Assembly (NCBI GenBank): GCA_026184775.1
Contig: JANCYW010000002.1
Location: 1 to 64,000, forward strand
From: Cyanidium caldarium
Lineage: Eukaryota; Rhodophyta; Bangiophyceae; Cyanidiales; Cyanidiaceae
DNA: 64,000 nt
Direction of reading: 5' to 3'
Shown: positions 19,314 to 28,089 of the stretch, piece by piece
Numbering within the stretch: the stretch's first letter is position 1
Layout of the letters: every line of letters begins with the position of its first letter
The notes under the pieces: generated by a model
Seen by the model: the letters and a program-made list of their open reading frames with translations, nothing else
Databases searched by the model: none
What the model was told of the DNA's origin: nothing
Program-made: the position numbers and the translations under genes

Positions 19314-19644
19314 GAACGAAGTGATGAGCAGTGTGTCCCCTTGGGACGGCTTCGACGCGTGCGAGTGGGATGAGCGCGAGACTGGTTGTGAAAGAAGGTG
19401 TCGCACCCGCGAACAGTGCGCCCGGAGCGGTCACACGCAGCCGCGGGCGTGACGAAACGGCAGTTCCAGGTCGCGCAACGACGAACCGCGTGCAGAACAC
19501 GAACAGCGGGGAGCGCAGACGAAGAGAAGCGAATGAGTGTTGACCGAGGGTGGCGCACCCTGCAACCGACTGCGGCCTTCGAGTGACCTCCGTCTTTTCA
19601 CTTCAAACAACAGAGGGGCTGGTCGCCCGCCGGCCACCACCCGC
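19314..19644. other. Divergent intergenic region
   Basis: About 330 bases between the VanZ-like gene and a small membrane-protein gene. Nothing beyond a presumed shared promoter could be identified. Confidence 0.5.
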
Positions 19645-19875
19645 ATGGGCTTCTTGCGCGACTTTTATAGCTCGGCGGCGCCCCTATACGTGGCGTTTTT
19701 CGCGATGCTGGCGGTGGTGCAGTTGCGCGGCGCCAAGACGGATCTGAGCCGGTGGCAGCGGCAAGTGTGGCAGGACTTTCAGCGTCGCGAGCGCGAGGCG
19801 TGGCTGCAGCAACAGCGCGCGCAACTGCCTCCCGAGGGAAGACAGCCATCCCTGCCAGCGCGCGGGAAAGAGTGA
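19645..19875 (+). CDS. Small single-pass membrane protein, unknown
   Basis: A 76-residue product: a short N-terminus (MGFLRDFYSS), one hydrophobic segment AAPLYVAFFAMLAVVQLRG, then a strongly charged helix TDLSRWQRQVWQDFQRRERE and a Pro-rich tail. This layout, a short N-side, one helix and a basic/acidic coiled tail, resembles small accessory subunits of mitochondrial complexes, but no family is recognised. The frame is open upstream to 19537, and the ATG at 19645 is preferred because the composition becomes protein-like there. It converges on ChlM with a 78-bp gap. The small size makes it uncertain. Confidence 0.5.
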   Translation: MGFLRDFYSSAAPLYVAFFAMLAVVQLRGAKTDLSRWQRQVWQDFQRREREAWLQQQRAQLPPEGRQPSLPARGKE

Positions 19876-19953
19876 AGGCAAGGTCTCTCAGAAAGACACT
19901 CTGGCGTACTCCTCTTCGCAAATTACGTCTCTCGCGCGCGTTTATCGGCATCC

Positions 19954-20832
19954 CTAGGCGTTTGGCGTATCGGGCGCCCGCACCACCTCCAACAGCTTGC
20001 TAAAGTAAAACCAGGTGGCGGTGAAGTGCTCGCGGCGCACCTGCCACCCCAACCGCCGCAGCGCGGCTCGAATGTCCGCTTCGGAATGTTGGTACGCGCG
20101 GGTGACTCGGCTGGGGCCCGGGAACAACTCGCCCACCTTCTTCAGCAGCACGTAGTAGAGTGTCTTGGGCGCGAAAGTGATGATCATGCGCGAGCGCGCC
20201 ATGCTGGACAGGTGCCGCAGCATCGCCTCGGCGCGCTCGGTCGGATAGTGAATCATCACGTCAACGCAGCATATCGTGTCGTATGGATGGTCGGAACGGA
20301 ATCCCTCCACGTCAGCCACCCGAAAGTCACATCGCGCTCGTTGCTCCGGCGGCAGCAGCTCGTCGGCGCGGCGGCGCGCCTCGTTCACCATCGCCTCCGA
20401 GATGTCGAACGCGGTCACCCGCTTCGCATTCCGCTGCGCCAGCGGCAGCGCTAACGATCCCACGCCACACCCGGCATCACAGAACGTGTGCTGCGCATAG
20501 TCCGTGCCATCTTCGTCCAGCATGTGCAACACCGCCTCCACCGTCTGTCGGTGTCCGTCGCGAATGTCCCGCTGCACTCGATTCACCTCCGCCGTCTCCG
20601 AGTAGATCTTTCGCCACCGTTCGAAGCCGTTGCTGTTAAAATATTGCGCCACCACGTCTTTCTCGTCCACCGCGCCCTGCAACCGCGCCACGCCACACCG
20701 TCTCCACGAGCGCGCGCTGCCGGGGCACACCGCCCGATCCGCTCCGGAAACCCCTCGAGGCACTGCTGCCGGTGAGATGAACGCATAATGACGATTCAGA
20801 ACGGGTTTCTTCCCAGGCGCCATCACCTGCAT
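19954..20832 (-). CDS. chlM: Magnesium-protoporphyrin IX methyltransferase (ChlM)
   Basis: SAM-dependent enzyme that methylates the propionate of Mg-protoporphyrin IX in chlorophyll synthesis, in the plastid. Seen: DVVAQYFNSNGFERWRKIYS at the start of the mature protein, the SAM motif CDAGCGVGSLALPLAQR, TAFDISEAMVNEAR, DTICCVDVMIHYP, and a C-terminal part with HSEADIRAALRRLGW and WFYFSKLLEVV. The first 60 residues, MQVMAPGKKPVLNRHYAFIS onward, are basic with a Phe near the N-terminus, as expected of red algal plastid transit peptides. The ATGs at 20832 and 20823 are both possible starts. The gene is head to head with a plastid-like zinc-finger gene about 240 bases away. Confidence 0.95.
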   Translation of the reverse strand: MQVMAPGKKPVLNRHYAFISPAAVPRGVSGADRAVCPGSARSWRRCGVARLQGAVDEKDVVAQYFNSNGFERWRKIYSETAEVNRVQRDIRDGHRQTVEAVLHMLDEDGTDYAQHTFCDAGCGVGSLALPLAQRNAKRVTAFDISEAMVNEARRRADELLPPEQRARCDFRVADVEGFRSDHPYDTICCVDVMIHYPTERAEAMLRHLSSMARSRMIITFAPKTLYYVLLKKVGELFPGPSRVTRAYQHSEADIRAALRRLGWQVRREHFTATWFYFSKLLEVVRAPDTPNA

Positions 20833-20938
20833 TCCGCCGTTCGTCTTTGTCCGCGCTGGACGTCTCTCCCGCGCACCGTCGACCCTCCTGGCGAGCGGCC
20901 GCCTGGAGCACTTGTCGCGCTCCCGCACGACGCTGACG

Positions 20939-20974
20939 ACCGATCGATCGATCGATCGGTCGGTCGGTCGGTCG
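20939..20974. repeat. (GATC)n(GGTC)n tetranucleotide tract
   Basis: Four or so GATC units run into four GGTC units in the divergent promoter region between ChlM and the DnaJ-type zinc-finger gene. It is self-complementary in its GATC half and rich in CpG. Confidence 0.9.
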
Positions 20975-21073
20975 AGCGCCACAAGATTTCCCGGGCGCGT
21001 GCCCCTGCAGCGAACGCCGCGCGGCCTTTTGGAGGGTGCCACTCCGGAGTGGTGAAAGCGAGCTCACGGCACA

Positions 21074-21937
21074 ATGAAGTGCCTTGGGTTTGTGACGCTG
21101 ACGGGCGCGAGACCCACGCTGGCGCGGACAGGCTATGGGGCAGTGAACGACGAGAGGGGAAGCGCATTGGGCGGTCGGGGGACGGTGTTGAACCTTTGGA
21201 AGCGTCAGCCGTTGGCGCGGCCGTTGTTGATGATGGGCGCGGTGGAGCGCGAGCAGGACTGGAAGCGGCGTCGGGAGCTGGAGCGAGCGTTTCGGCGGGA
21301 CCCGATCGAGGTGGCGTTGGATTTTTCAGCGTGGAGCGAGCGCCCCGGGGTGTACCACCCGGAGGTGAGCTCGCGGGCGCGCCAGGCGAGTGAACAACGC
21401 GAGTTGGAGCGGCTGGCGACGACGGCAGCGGCGGCGTCCGCGGGAGAGCGGAGGGAGGCGACGAAGCGCGGGAGCGACGCGTCGGCGAGCGCACCCATCA
21501 TGGCGCCGGGGACGGCCCCGTCGCCACACACTGACGACGAGAGCACCAACGCCGGCGGCCGCACCGCAGACGATGTGCCCGCATGGAGAGACGGTGCCAT
21601 GGGCTTCTCCGAATACGGACTGGTGTACTACAAGCGGCGCGAATCCACTTCGCGCAACCGCCCGACTGGTATTCTGCGCGCCGAGTTGTGCATCTGGTGC
21701 GAGGGCACCGGCGTGCGGCCGTGCCGATGGTGCGAAGGCACCGGCACGCGCGAGGTGAAGCAGATGCCCGGCTATCAAGAGTGGACCGCGCTGATGGACC
21801 GCGCCGTCAGCGGCGACGAAGAGGCGCGAGATCGCATACGCAACCCGCCGAGCAGCCTCCTGCCCTGCCACGCCTGCCACCAGTCGGGTGTGCTGCGGTG
21901 TGCTCGTTGCCACGGCACCGGCACCAACCACCTATAA
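21074..21937 (+). CDS. DnaJ-type cysteine-rich zinc-finger protein, probably plastid
   Basis: A 287-residue protein whose last 75 residues hold four CxxC(x)G(x)G-type repeats: CIWCEGTG, CRWCEGTG, CHACHQSG and CARCHGTG, the zinc-binding module of DnaJ. There is no J domain. Such stand-alone modules in plants and algae (BSD2-like, PSA2-like) are plastid chaperones or thiol-disulfide factors for photosynthetic complexes. The N-terminus MKCLGFVTLTGARPTLARTG suits a transit peptide. The middle (residues 75-165) is charged then Ser/Ala/Thr-rich and probably disordered. The position beside ChlM on a shared promoter region fits a plastid role, but the exact partner cannot be told. Confidence 0.75.
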   Translation: MKCLGFVTLTGARPTLARTGYGAVNDERGSALGGRGTVLNLWKRQPLARPLLMMGAVEREQDWKRRRELERAFRRDPIEVALDFSAWSERPGVYHPEVSSRARQASEQRELERLATTAAAASAGERREATKRGSDASASAPIMAPGTAPSPHTDDESTNAGGRTADDVPAWRDGAMGFSEYGLVYYKRRESTSRNRPTGILRAELCIWCEGTGVRPCRWCEGTGTREVKQMPGYQEWTALMDRAVSGDEEARDRIRNPPSSLLPCHACHQSGVLRCARCHGTGTNHL

Positions 21938-22517
21938 TGCCATGCGCGTCCAGTGCAATCACCGTCCCTCCCGTGCACAGTCTTGTACGTTACCTTGCGT
22001 GGATGCGTCGGTACGGCGCTTCGGAGAGAGAAAGCGGGTACCCTCTGCGCGGAATCGGAATCCCTAAACTTGAAGTTGACATCGGAAGCGAGAGATACTT
22101 GACAGGACAGCACGTCGCCTGTCGTGACGCGGTTCACACCAGCGTGTCCCTCGTCGCGATGCCCCCACGGCATCACGCTGCGTTTGTCGTCGTGGCAGAC
22201 TCGGTCCGCATCCGACCCATGCTCTCACTGAGGGTGCCCACGTCAGATCACGGCGACCGCCCGCCCGCATGCTCCGATCGCGCACGCGCTTTCCCGCGTT
22301 CGGGTGTCTTCTTCCGAGCACGGGCATGGCGTGCCCGACTATCGAAAGCGATAGAAGGGAGGGTGTGCGGCGACGACGGCGCAGACTGTAGCACACACTC
22401 AGGGGTAGTGTCATCGAAGTGCTCTGCGCGGAAACTGAACCCCAGGGCACAGTCTTGGGTGCGGTGGTCGGGCTCGGTGCCCAGTCGCTCATCTACCCAC
22501 CGCTCCGCTAGGACGTC
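21938..22517. other. Intergenic region upstream of the DUF3769-like gene
   Basis: About 580 bases between two genes on the + strand. No tRNA T-arm, snRNA signature, repeat or credible ORF could be found. It presumably holds the 3' end of the zinc-finger gene and the promoter of the next. Confidence 0.5.
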
Positions 22518-25160
22518 ATGGCGGGCACCATGTCCACCGAGCTCGGTGACGAGCGATCGGTGACGGGTCAGGACGCGGTCATCTACTTGCACCGCAACGA
22601 GAAGCTATACGGCGTCATCGTGGCGCCGCGAGTGCTGGTGACCGTTCCGCACTCGCAACGGAGGGCGCTGCTGCGCAGCGACCGCGAGGGATATCGGTTG
22701 CGTGAGCGCCCGGCATGGACGCGCGTGGAGGACGAGTGGTTCGAACGCGACTGGTATCCGGAATGGCGTCGCTTGCCGGAAAAGGGACGGCCGCGACTAC
22801 ATTTGCGTGCCGACGAGGTCATCACCGACACGGAGGCGATCGAGTCGCGACTGTCCTGTGCGGATGTGGACGCGATGCGGCATGAAATACGCCGGCGCCA
22901 GCCGGACCCGTCCGCTCACCCTGACGCGATCAGCAACATGCTGCAGGACGTGGTGCTGTTGCGCGGCAACAGCGCACTGCAGATCGGCGATGTGGCGGTG
23001 CGGGCGCCGGAGATGCTGCTGGACGTGCATCGCGGCAGCATCATCACACTAGGGCAGTCCGTCCTGCGGTGGGGCGCCTACCAGCCGCCGTTCCCGTGGT
23101 CAGCGGCGGCTGTGCCGGTGCCGGATGCTCCGCCACCCGCCAAGAGCGGCGGCGTGTTGGTGGCGCATTATTGCGTGTTCCAAATGGAGCGCGGCCTGTT
23201 CACCTGTCATCGCGCCGCCGGCTCGGTGCGGGTGGTGCGGCCATCCGCCGGCGGGAGCGAGGCGGGTGGCGCTATTGATGGGGGGCGGCGTGCCGGCGCC
23301 TCGCTGGTGGAGGTGCTGAAACGCGGCGAGCCGCTGGGACGACGCGGCTGGCAATCCGCGGACGAGGACGCAGAGACGCCCGAAACGCCATCCATCGAGG
23401 CGGAAACTGAAACCGCCGCCATGGATGGGTCGACCGCGGCGCCGACCTCCGTCGACGGGACGCCGGCCCCGTCGGTCTCCCTCTACGACCCCGAGGCGGC
23501 CTATTTGCGGCTGCGATCCCGCCAGTTTGCCATCCTGGTGTACGACGACCGCTTCCGGGCGTGGCGCGCGCGACAGGCACGCCTCAGCGACCAACAACAT
23601 TTCACCGTGCCGGCCACTTACGACTACGAGGTGGAGCGCGACCCGACGCCCTGTCTGGAGCTGCAGGCGGACACGGTGACGGTGATGGGCGGCGACGCCG
23701 GCGAGCGTCTCGGCCAGGAGCTGCAGCTGAAGCACGGTACGTTTTTGGTGAACGATCGACTGGTGGTGCCGGTGCTCACCCGCCGTATGCCGCTATTCGC
23801 GGACCGCCTGATCGACGGAAACGAGGCCGACGGCGCCGTCATGAGCACGGCCACCGCGGTGGGCTACGACGTGAGCGAGCACGGCGGCGCCTTTCTCAAA
23901 CTGCCGCTGATGCCGGCGGTATCAACGCTGGGCGGTCGCCTGCGCACCGAGGTGGCCACGCTGGTGCGTATCGCTCGCAACATGCCCACGTTGCAGCGTG
24001 CGGCGCTGGCGGCGGCGGCGGTGTTCACCACCCGCGATGCTTCGTTCACCGTCGCCTTCGACGCGCTGCTCAAACCGGAGCCGGTGCGCGGCACCGACGG
24101 ACAGCCGCTGTCGATGGGATCCGGAAGGGCAGGAGACGGAGATGCGGGTGTAGAGCGGCGATCGAGTGCGGCCGAGTCGCCGTACGGTGGTCCAGCTGAA
24201 CCGCCGTCGACATCCGCAGGGGAATCCGCCGGCGGCGGTACGATTCCGCGCTGCACCCGAGCACGTCTGTCGGTGACCAAGACGTGGCCGCGCGGTCGTC
24301 GTCTCTCCTTCGAGCGCACCCTGAACGAACGCCTCTTCAACCCGACGCTGCTGGCGTTACCGCGCGGCCACGACAGCAGCAGCGCCGCCGGCGATACCAC
24401 CCGCGCGTGGAAACTGGTGCCGCGGCGGTGGACGCTGCAGCTGACGCTGCTGGATCGGACGCGGGTGGCGCGCGCCGACCAGCACGTGCGCATTCGGGAG
24501 CGGGCGTGCCTGCGGTACGAGCGGCTGGTGGCGCAGTGCGATCGGGCGTATGCGCTGCTGGAGCCGCAACGGCAGCTGCGCCCGATACCTTTCGAGGCGG
24601 CCACGCGGCGTTCCCTGCAATACACGGTGGACATGGAGAGTCTGCTCTACACCGGTGAGGCCAGTCCGCGCGCGCGCCTGCGTCCGTACGTGGCCGCGTT
24701 CGGCGTGCTGGATGCCGGACTGGAGCGGGTGGCGTTCCGCGATGACGCCGAGCCGTGGACGCTGCGTGGCGCCCTGAGCGGCGGCTTGCGGGGCCAGCTG
24801 GGGCGTTGGCGGCGAGCGGTTTTGGATTATACCGGATTTTCGGTGTCGTTGCGCCAAGCGTTCGGCACACCGTCGCCACTGCTGCACTTGCAGGAGGTGT
24901 TGCCGACCACGCTGCACGCCGGCGTGCTGCAGCAGTTGTTCGGGCCGGTGCGGGTGGCGTGGGAGCGACGGTGGATTCTGGGACGGCCGCCGGTCACTGC
25001 GCCGATGTATGGGCGAGGCGGCGGCGCCGCTCTCAAGTCCACCCTGATACCTATCGATACGCGGCTGACGGTGGATATGCAGCGGGAGTCGTTTCAAGTG
25101 CGCGCGTCGTATCACGTGGAGCGGCGGGATGCGCGGGTGAGTGCGCGCGTGACCTGGTGA
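22518..25160 (+). CDS. Probable plastid outer-envelope beta-barrel, DUF3769/LptD-like
   Basis: An 880-residue protein without membrane helices. The C-terminal 130 residues match the pattern I know from cyanobacterial DUF3769 proteins (LptD-related): LDYTGFSVSLRQAFG, a PSPLLHLQEVLPTTLHAGVL block, QQLFGPVRVAWERRW and alternating strands to the end, which closes with RVTW. A terminal aromatic residue is typical of outer-membrane barrels. Further upstream, RRLSFERTLNERLFN resembles another DUF3769 block. The N-terminal half has OstA-like beta segments such as LHLRADEVITDTEAI and LRGNSALQIGDVAVRAPEML. Two acidic/Ser-rich inserts (about 235-315 and 535-575) interrupt it. Inference: an envelope lipid-handling barrel of cyanobacterial ancestry. 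No clear transit peptide is seen, as is usual for outer-envelope barrels. The start at 22518 or 22530 is uncertain. Confidence 0.6.
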   Translation: MAGTMSTELGDERSVTGQDAVIYLHRNEKLYGVIVAPRVLVTVPHSQRRALLRSDREGYRLRERPAWTRVEDEWFERDWYPEWRRLPEKGRPRLHLRADEVITDTEAIESRLSCADVDAMRHEIRRRQPDPSAHPDAISNMLQDVVLLRGNSALQIGDVAVRAPEMLLDVHRGSIITLGQSVLRWGAYQPPFPWSAAAVPVPDAPPPAKSGGVLVAHYCVFQMERGLFTCHRAAGSVRVVRPSAGGSEAGGAIDGGRRAGASLVEVLKRGEPLGRRGWQSADEDAETPETPSIEAETETAAMDGSTAAPTSVDGTPAPSVSLYDPEAAYLRLRSRQFAILVYDDRFRAWRARQARLSDQQHFTVPATYDYEVERDPTPCLELQADTVTVMGGDAGERLGQELQLKHGTFLVNDRLVVPVLTRRMPLFADRLIDGNEADGAVMSTATAVGYDVSEHGGAFLKLPLMPAVSTLGGRLRTEVATLVRIARNMPTLQRAALAAAAVFTTRDASFTVAFDALLKPEPVRGTDGQPLSMGSGRAGDGDAGVERRSSAAESPYGGPAEPPSTSAGESAGGGTIPRCTRARLSVTKTWPRGRRLSFERTLNERLFNPTLLALPRGHDSSSAAGDTTRAWKLVPRRWTLQLTLLDRTRVARADQHVRIRERACLRYERLVAQCDRAYALLEPQRQLRPIPFEAATRRSLQYTVDMESLLYTGEASPRARLRPYVAAFGVLDAGLERVAFRDDAEPWTLRGALSGGLRGQLGRWRRAVLDYTGFSVSLRQAFGTPSPLLHLQEVLPTTLHAGVLQQLFGPVRVAWERRWILGRPPVTAPMYGRGGGAALKSTLIPIDTRLTVDMQRESFQVRASYHVERRDARVSARVTW

Positions 25161-25234
25161 AAGAGAGGGGCAGAATGAGCGTGTGATAGAATGCGGTGGC
25201 GGTCGCCCAAACTGTGTCTATTTCCTTCAAGCCC

Positions 25235-26083
25235 TCAGGGCAACACGTATTTACCGATCAGAACGCCGAGGAGCAACGCAAGGCATACCGTCATCAGCCA
25301 GCGGGTGGCGTCGGGCGCGGCTGCAGCGGTGGTGATGGCGCGCTTGCTGCCGCTGTCGACCATCGCGTTCAGGCGGGCTACGTGCGCCTCGCTGCTGGCC
25401 AACGCCTGCCGTAAACGCGCCACCTCGGACTCGGGCTCCGCAGTGGGTGGCGCGCCGGCCGCGGTTGTCTCCGTCGTGGTCGTGGGGGGCGTCGCCCCGG
25501 TGCCCACCTCCCGGGCATACTCCTCTAGTGCCTTTTCCAGCAGGCCCTGCGTGAAGTAAAACTCGCATCGAAACTTCTGCTCCAGCAGCTCCTCGCGGTC
25601 GGCGGTATCGAACAACGCCGTGTCCATCTCGCGCCCTTTCAGCGACAGCGCTTGGATCAGGAACTTGTCCCGCAGCTCTTTGCTCAGCTCCTGCTTCAAG
25701 TTGGCGTAGGTGAGGCGCTCGGACAAGCGGCGCTCCCGCGACGACCCTGGCGACGACCCCGCCGCGGCACCGTCACCGCCGGGTGCCCGCTCCGCGTCCT
25801 CCCCGGCGCCGCCATTCTCCACCGAACGCGCCAGCGCCGCACATGCATCGTTCACCAGCCGCTTCAACGGTTGCAGCTGCAGCTGCAGTTCGGCGGTCTC
25901 ATCGGCCGCCAGCGACGCCGCGTTCGGTTTCACGCAGTACCGCCGTGGCCGCGTCGTCTTCACCTTGAACCCCACCGTCTCCTTGGCCACGTTGTGCACT
26001 TTGAGCACGAACACTGTCGGCTTCTCCAACGATTCGACGTGGAAGGCGAATCGCGTTTCGGAGAACGTGAGCACGTTCTCCAT
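25235..26083 (-). CDS. VAMP-associated protein (VAP) with interrupted MSP domain
   Basis: Tail-anchored ER protein that tethers FFAT-motif proteins at membrane contact sites. The MSP domain starts at residue 1 and shows TVFVLKVHNVAKETVGFKVK, KTTRPRRYCVKPN and QLQLQPL. The usual next element, a DKFLIQ motif, appears only about 55 residues later. In between is a Gly/Ser/Glu-rich stretch and a charged helix, so the domain carries an insertion. A coiled-coil (about 215-245, EVARLRQALASSEAHVARLN) precedes a single C-terminal membrane helix WLMTVCLALLLGVLIGKYVL. The length (282) is typical of VAPs. It is divergent from NOP2. Confidence 0.88.
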   Translation of the reverse strand: MENVLTFSETRFAFHVESLEKPTVFVLKVHNVAKETVGFKVKTTRPRRYCVKPNAASLAADETAELQLQLQPLKRLVNDACAALARSVENGGAGEDAERAPGGDGAAAGSSPGSSRERRLSERLTYANLKQELSKELRDKFLIQALSLKGREMDTALFDTADREELLEQKFRCEFYFTQGLLEKALEEYAREVGTGATPPTTTTETTAAGAPPTAEPESEVARLRQALASSEAHVARLNAMVDSGSKRAITTAAAAPDATRWLMTVCLALLLGVLIGKYVLP

Positions 26084-26459
26084 AACGGGAACGGGGTGGC
26101 GCGCGCGGGCGCCAGCGTCTCCAACCCCCCCGCGGCGTGATGTCTAAAGCGTGCCACCAACGGGTCGGCAAGGGGTTCGCGGTACGCTCGGGCGACTTGT
26201 CTGTGTGCACCCTTTGGGGTGAGGTGAGCACTCGGTGATGGCAGCAGCGCACGCAGCGACGATGCGCGGGCGTAGCGAGACCAACGTGGTCACGCGGTGC
26301 AGGGGCGCGCGCCCACCGATTCCTCCGGGCGGTTGATGCGATCAGCGTAAGGGAAATCCCTTAGAGTCGTTGGTGAACCCACCGGCCGGGTGTGCGTCCG
26401 TGTCGGCCGAGCGTCACGCCGCGGACCATGGAGAGGGCGGTGGGCGCTCTCAGGCATCC
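26084..26459. other. Divergent intergenic region VAP/NOP2
   Basis: About 375 bases. The NOP2 frame is open back to 26370 but lacks family similarity there. No other feature is seen. Confidence 0.5.
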
Positions 26460-28055
26460 ATGCCGCGCAAACGACCGAGAAGAATGCCGAAGGATCGGAG
26501 TGACCACGGGGAAGATCGCCTCCTCGAGGACGGTGTCCGACGGCGGAGAGATGGCCGCGCCGCTCGGTCGCTCGCCGAGCGGCCATCGATCCGCCCGCGA
26601 GATGGGTCCTCCGGCGCGTCCCGCTCTGACAAGCACGAATTGGAACGAGAAAATGACGTCGCCACAGCAGAGGAGTGGTTCATATTAGATAGGCGTCAAG
26701 ATACTGACGATGGTGGGTCGGACAATCTCGGCGCAACGGCCGAGCAAACCGACTCGACTTCCACCGACGACGGGCGGCACTCTGTCAAGCGCGCCCGACC
26801 ATCCCCGGCCCCTCCTCACGATAGCGACACGCTTAGGGCGCGCATACAACACTGTCTGCATGTGCTGGAGGACTTTAACGCCCGCCGCGAGGGCGACCGT
26901 CGACGCGCCGAGTACGTGCAACAGCTGATCGATACGCTGTCGCAACTGCACGACTGCTTGCCCTCGCTCACCCGCCGCTTTCACTACCTCTTTGGCGCTG
27001 CCGAGGCCGTAGAATTCCTACAGGCCAACGAATCACCGCGCCCGCTGGTCATCCGCACCAACACGCTCAAGACGCGACGCCGCGAACTGGCGCAGGCGCT
27101 CATCGGACGCGGCATGAACGTGGACCCGCTGGGCGACTGGTCCAAAGTGGGCCTGTTGGTGCACGAGAGCCAAGTTCCGGTCGGCGCCACGCCCGAGTAC
27201 CTCGCCGGCCACTACACCATCCAGTCGGCGTCGAGCCTGATGCCGGTGATGGCGCTGGCGCCGCAGCCACACGAGCGCGTGCTGGACATGGCGGCCGCAC
27301 CTGGTGGCAAAGCATCCTACATCGGGCAGCTGATGAGAGGCACCGGCGTGCTGTTCGCCAACGACGCCAAACGCGAACGCTGCAAGGCGCTGGTGGCCAA
27401 CCTGCAGCGCCTCGGCGTGCACCACGCGGTGGTGATGAACGACGACGGGCGGCGGCTGTCCGCCAAGGGCAGCGGCGGCGGTTTCCGCCACTTCTTTGAT
27501 CGCGTGCTTCTGGACGCGCCCTGCAGTGGCACCGGTATCATCGCCCACGACGAGAGCGTCAAACAGACCCGCACCGACGACAGCATCGCCCGCTGCGTGT
27601 ACCTCCAAAAACAGCTGATACTGGCGGCGATCGACGCCTGCAACGCCAAGAGCCCCACTGGCGGCTACGTGGTGTACTCCACGTGCAGCGTGTTGATGGA
27701 CGAGAACGAGGCGGTCATCGATTACGCGTTGCGCAAACGCCGCGGCGCCGTACGCGTGGTGCCCGCCGGACTCCCGTTTGGAGTGCCCGGATTTACGAAT
27801 TTCCGCGGCAAGCACTTTCACCGCGACCTGCAGGAAGCGCGCCGCTTCTACCCCCATGTGCACAACATGGACGGCTTCTTCGTGTGCAAACTGCGAGTGC
27901 TAGAGAATGAGAGCGATGGCCAGAAAGGTGACGGGAACGGTGTCGCGGAGGAGCGAAGGGCAGAGTCGCCGACGTCCATGGCGAATCCCGACGATGACGA
28001 GCGCGAGCCACCTGCGGTGCAGCTGGTGATCGCTCCGGCGCGACGACGCGCCTAG
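26460..28055 (+). CDS. NOP2: NOP2/NSUN1 25S rRNA cytosine-C5 methyltransferase
   Basis: Nucleolar m5C methyltransferase needed for large-subunit rRNA maturation. The N-terminal 165 residues are Arg-rich and acidic, beginning MPRKRPRRMPK (a nuclear/nucleolar signal). The catalytic part shows LVIRTNTLKTRRRELAQALI, DPLGDWSKVGLLVHESQVPV, GATPEYLAGHYTIQSASSLM, MAAAPGGKASYIGQLM, and the two catalytic cysteines: Cys355 in LDAPCSGTG and Cys409 in VYSTCSVL. The first releases product and the second attacks the base. KHFHRDLQEARRFYPH and NMDGFFVCKL close the domain, followed by an acidic tail. The NOP2-specific wording around DPLGDWSKVG distinguishes it from other NSUN proteins. Confidence 0.95.
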   Translation: MPRKRPRRMPKDRSDHGEDRLLEDGVRRRRDGRAARSLAERPSIRPRDGSSGASRSDKHELERENDVATAEEWFILDRRQDTDDGGSDNLGATAEQTDSTSTDDGRHSVKRARPSPAPPHDSDTLRARIQHCLHVLEDFNARREGDRRRAEYVQQLIDTLSQLHDCLPSLTRRFHYLFGAAEAVEFLQANESPRPLVIRTNTLKTRRRELAQALIGRGMNVDPLGDWSKVGLLVHESQVPVGATPEYLAGHYTIQSASSLMPVMALAPQPHERVLDMAAAPGGKASYIGQLMRGTGVLFANDAKRERCKALVANLQRLGVHHAVVMNDDGRRLSAKGSGGGFRHFFDRVLLDAPCSGTGIIAHDESVKQTRTDDSIARCVYLQKQLILAAIDACNAKSPTGGYVVYSTCSVLMDENEAVIDYALRKRRGAVRVVPAGLPFGVPGFTNFRGKHFHRDLQEARRFYPHVHNMDGFFVCKLRVLENESDGQKGDGNGVAEERRAESPTSMANPDDDEREPPAVQLVIAPARRRA

Positions 28056-28089
28056 TCACCGCGACCACGCCTCGGCCTCTTGATGGTGG

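Noticed and set aside
22064-22592. Small frames on the - strand upstream of the DUF3769-like gene
   Set aside because: They overlap the start of that gene on the other strand and have no protein-like features.
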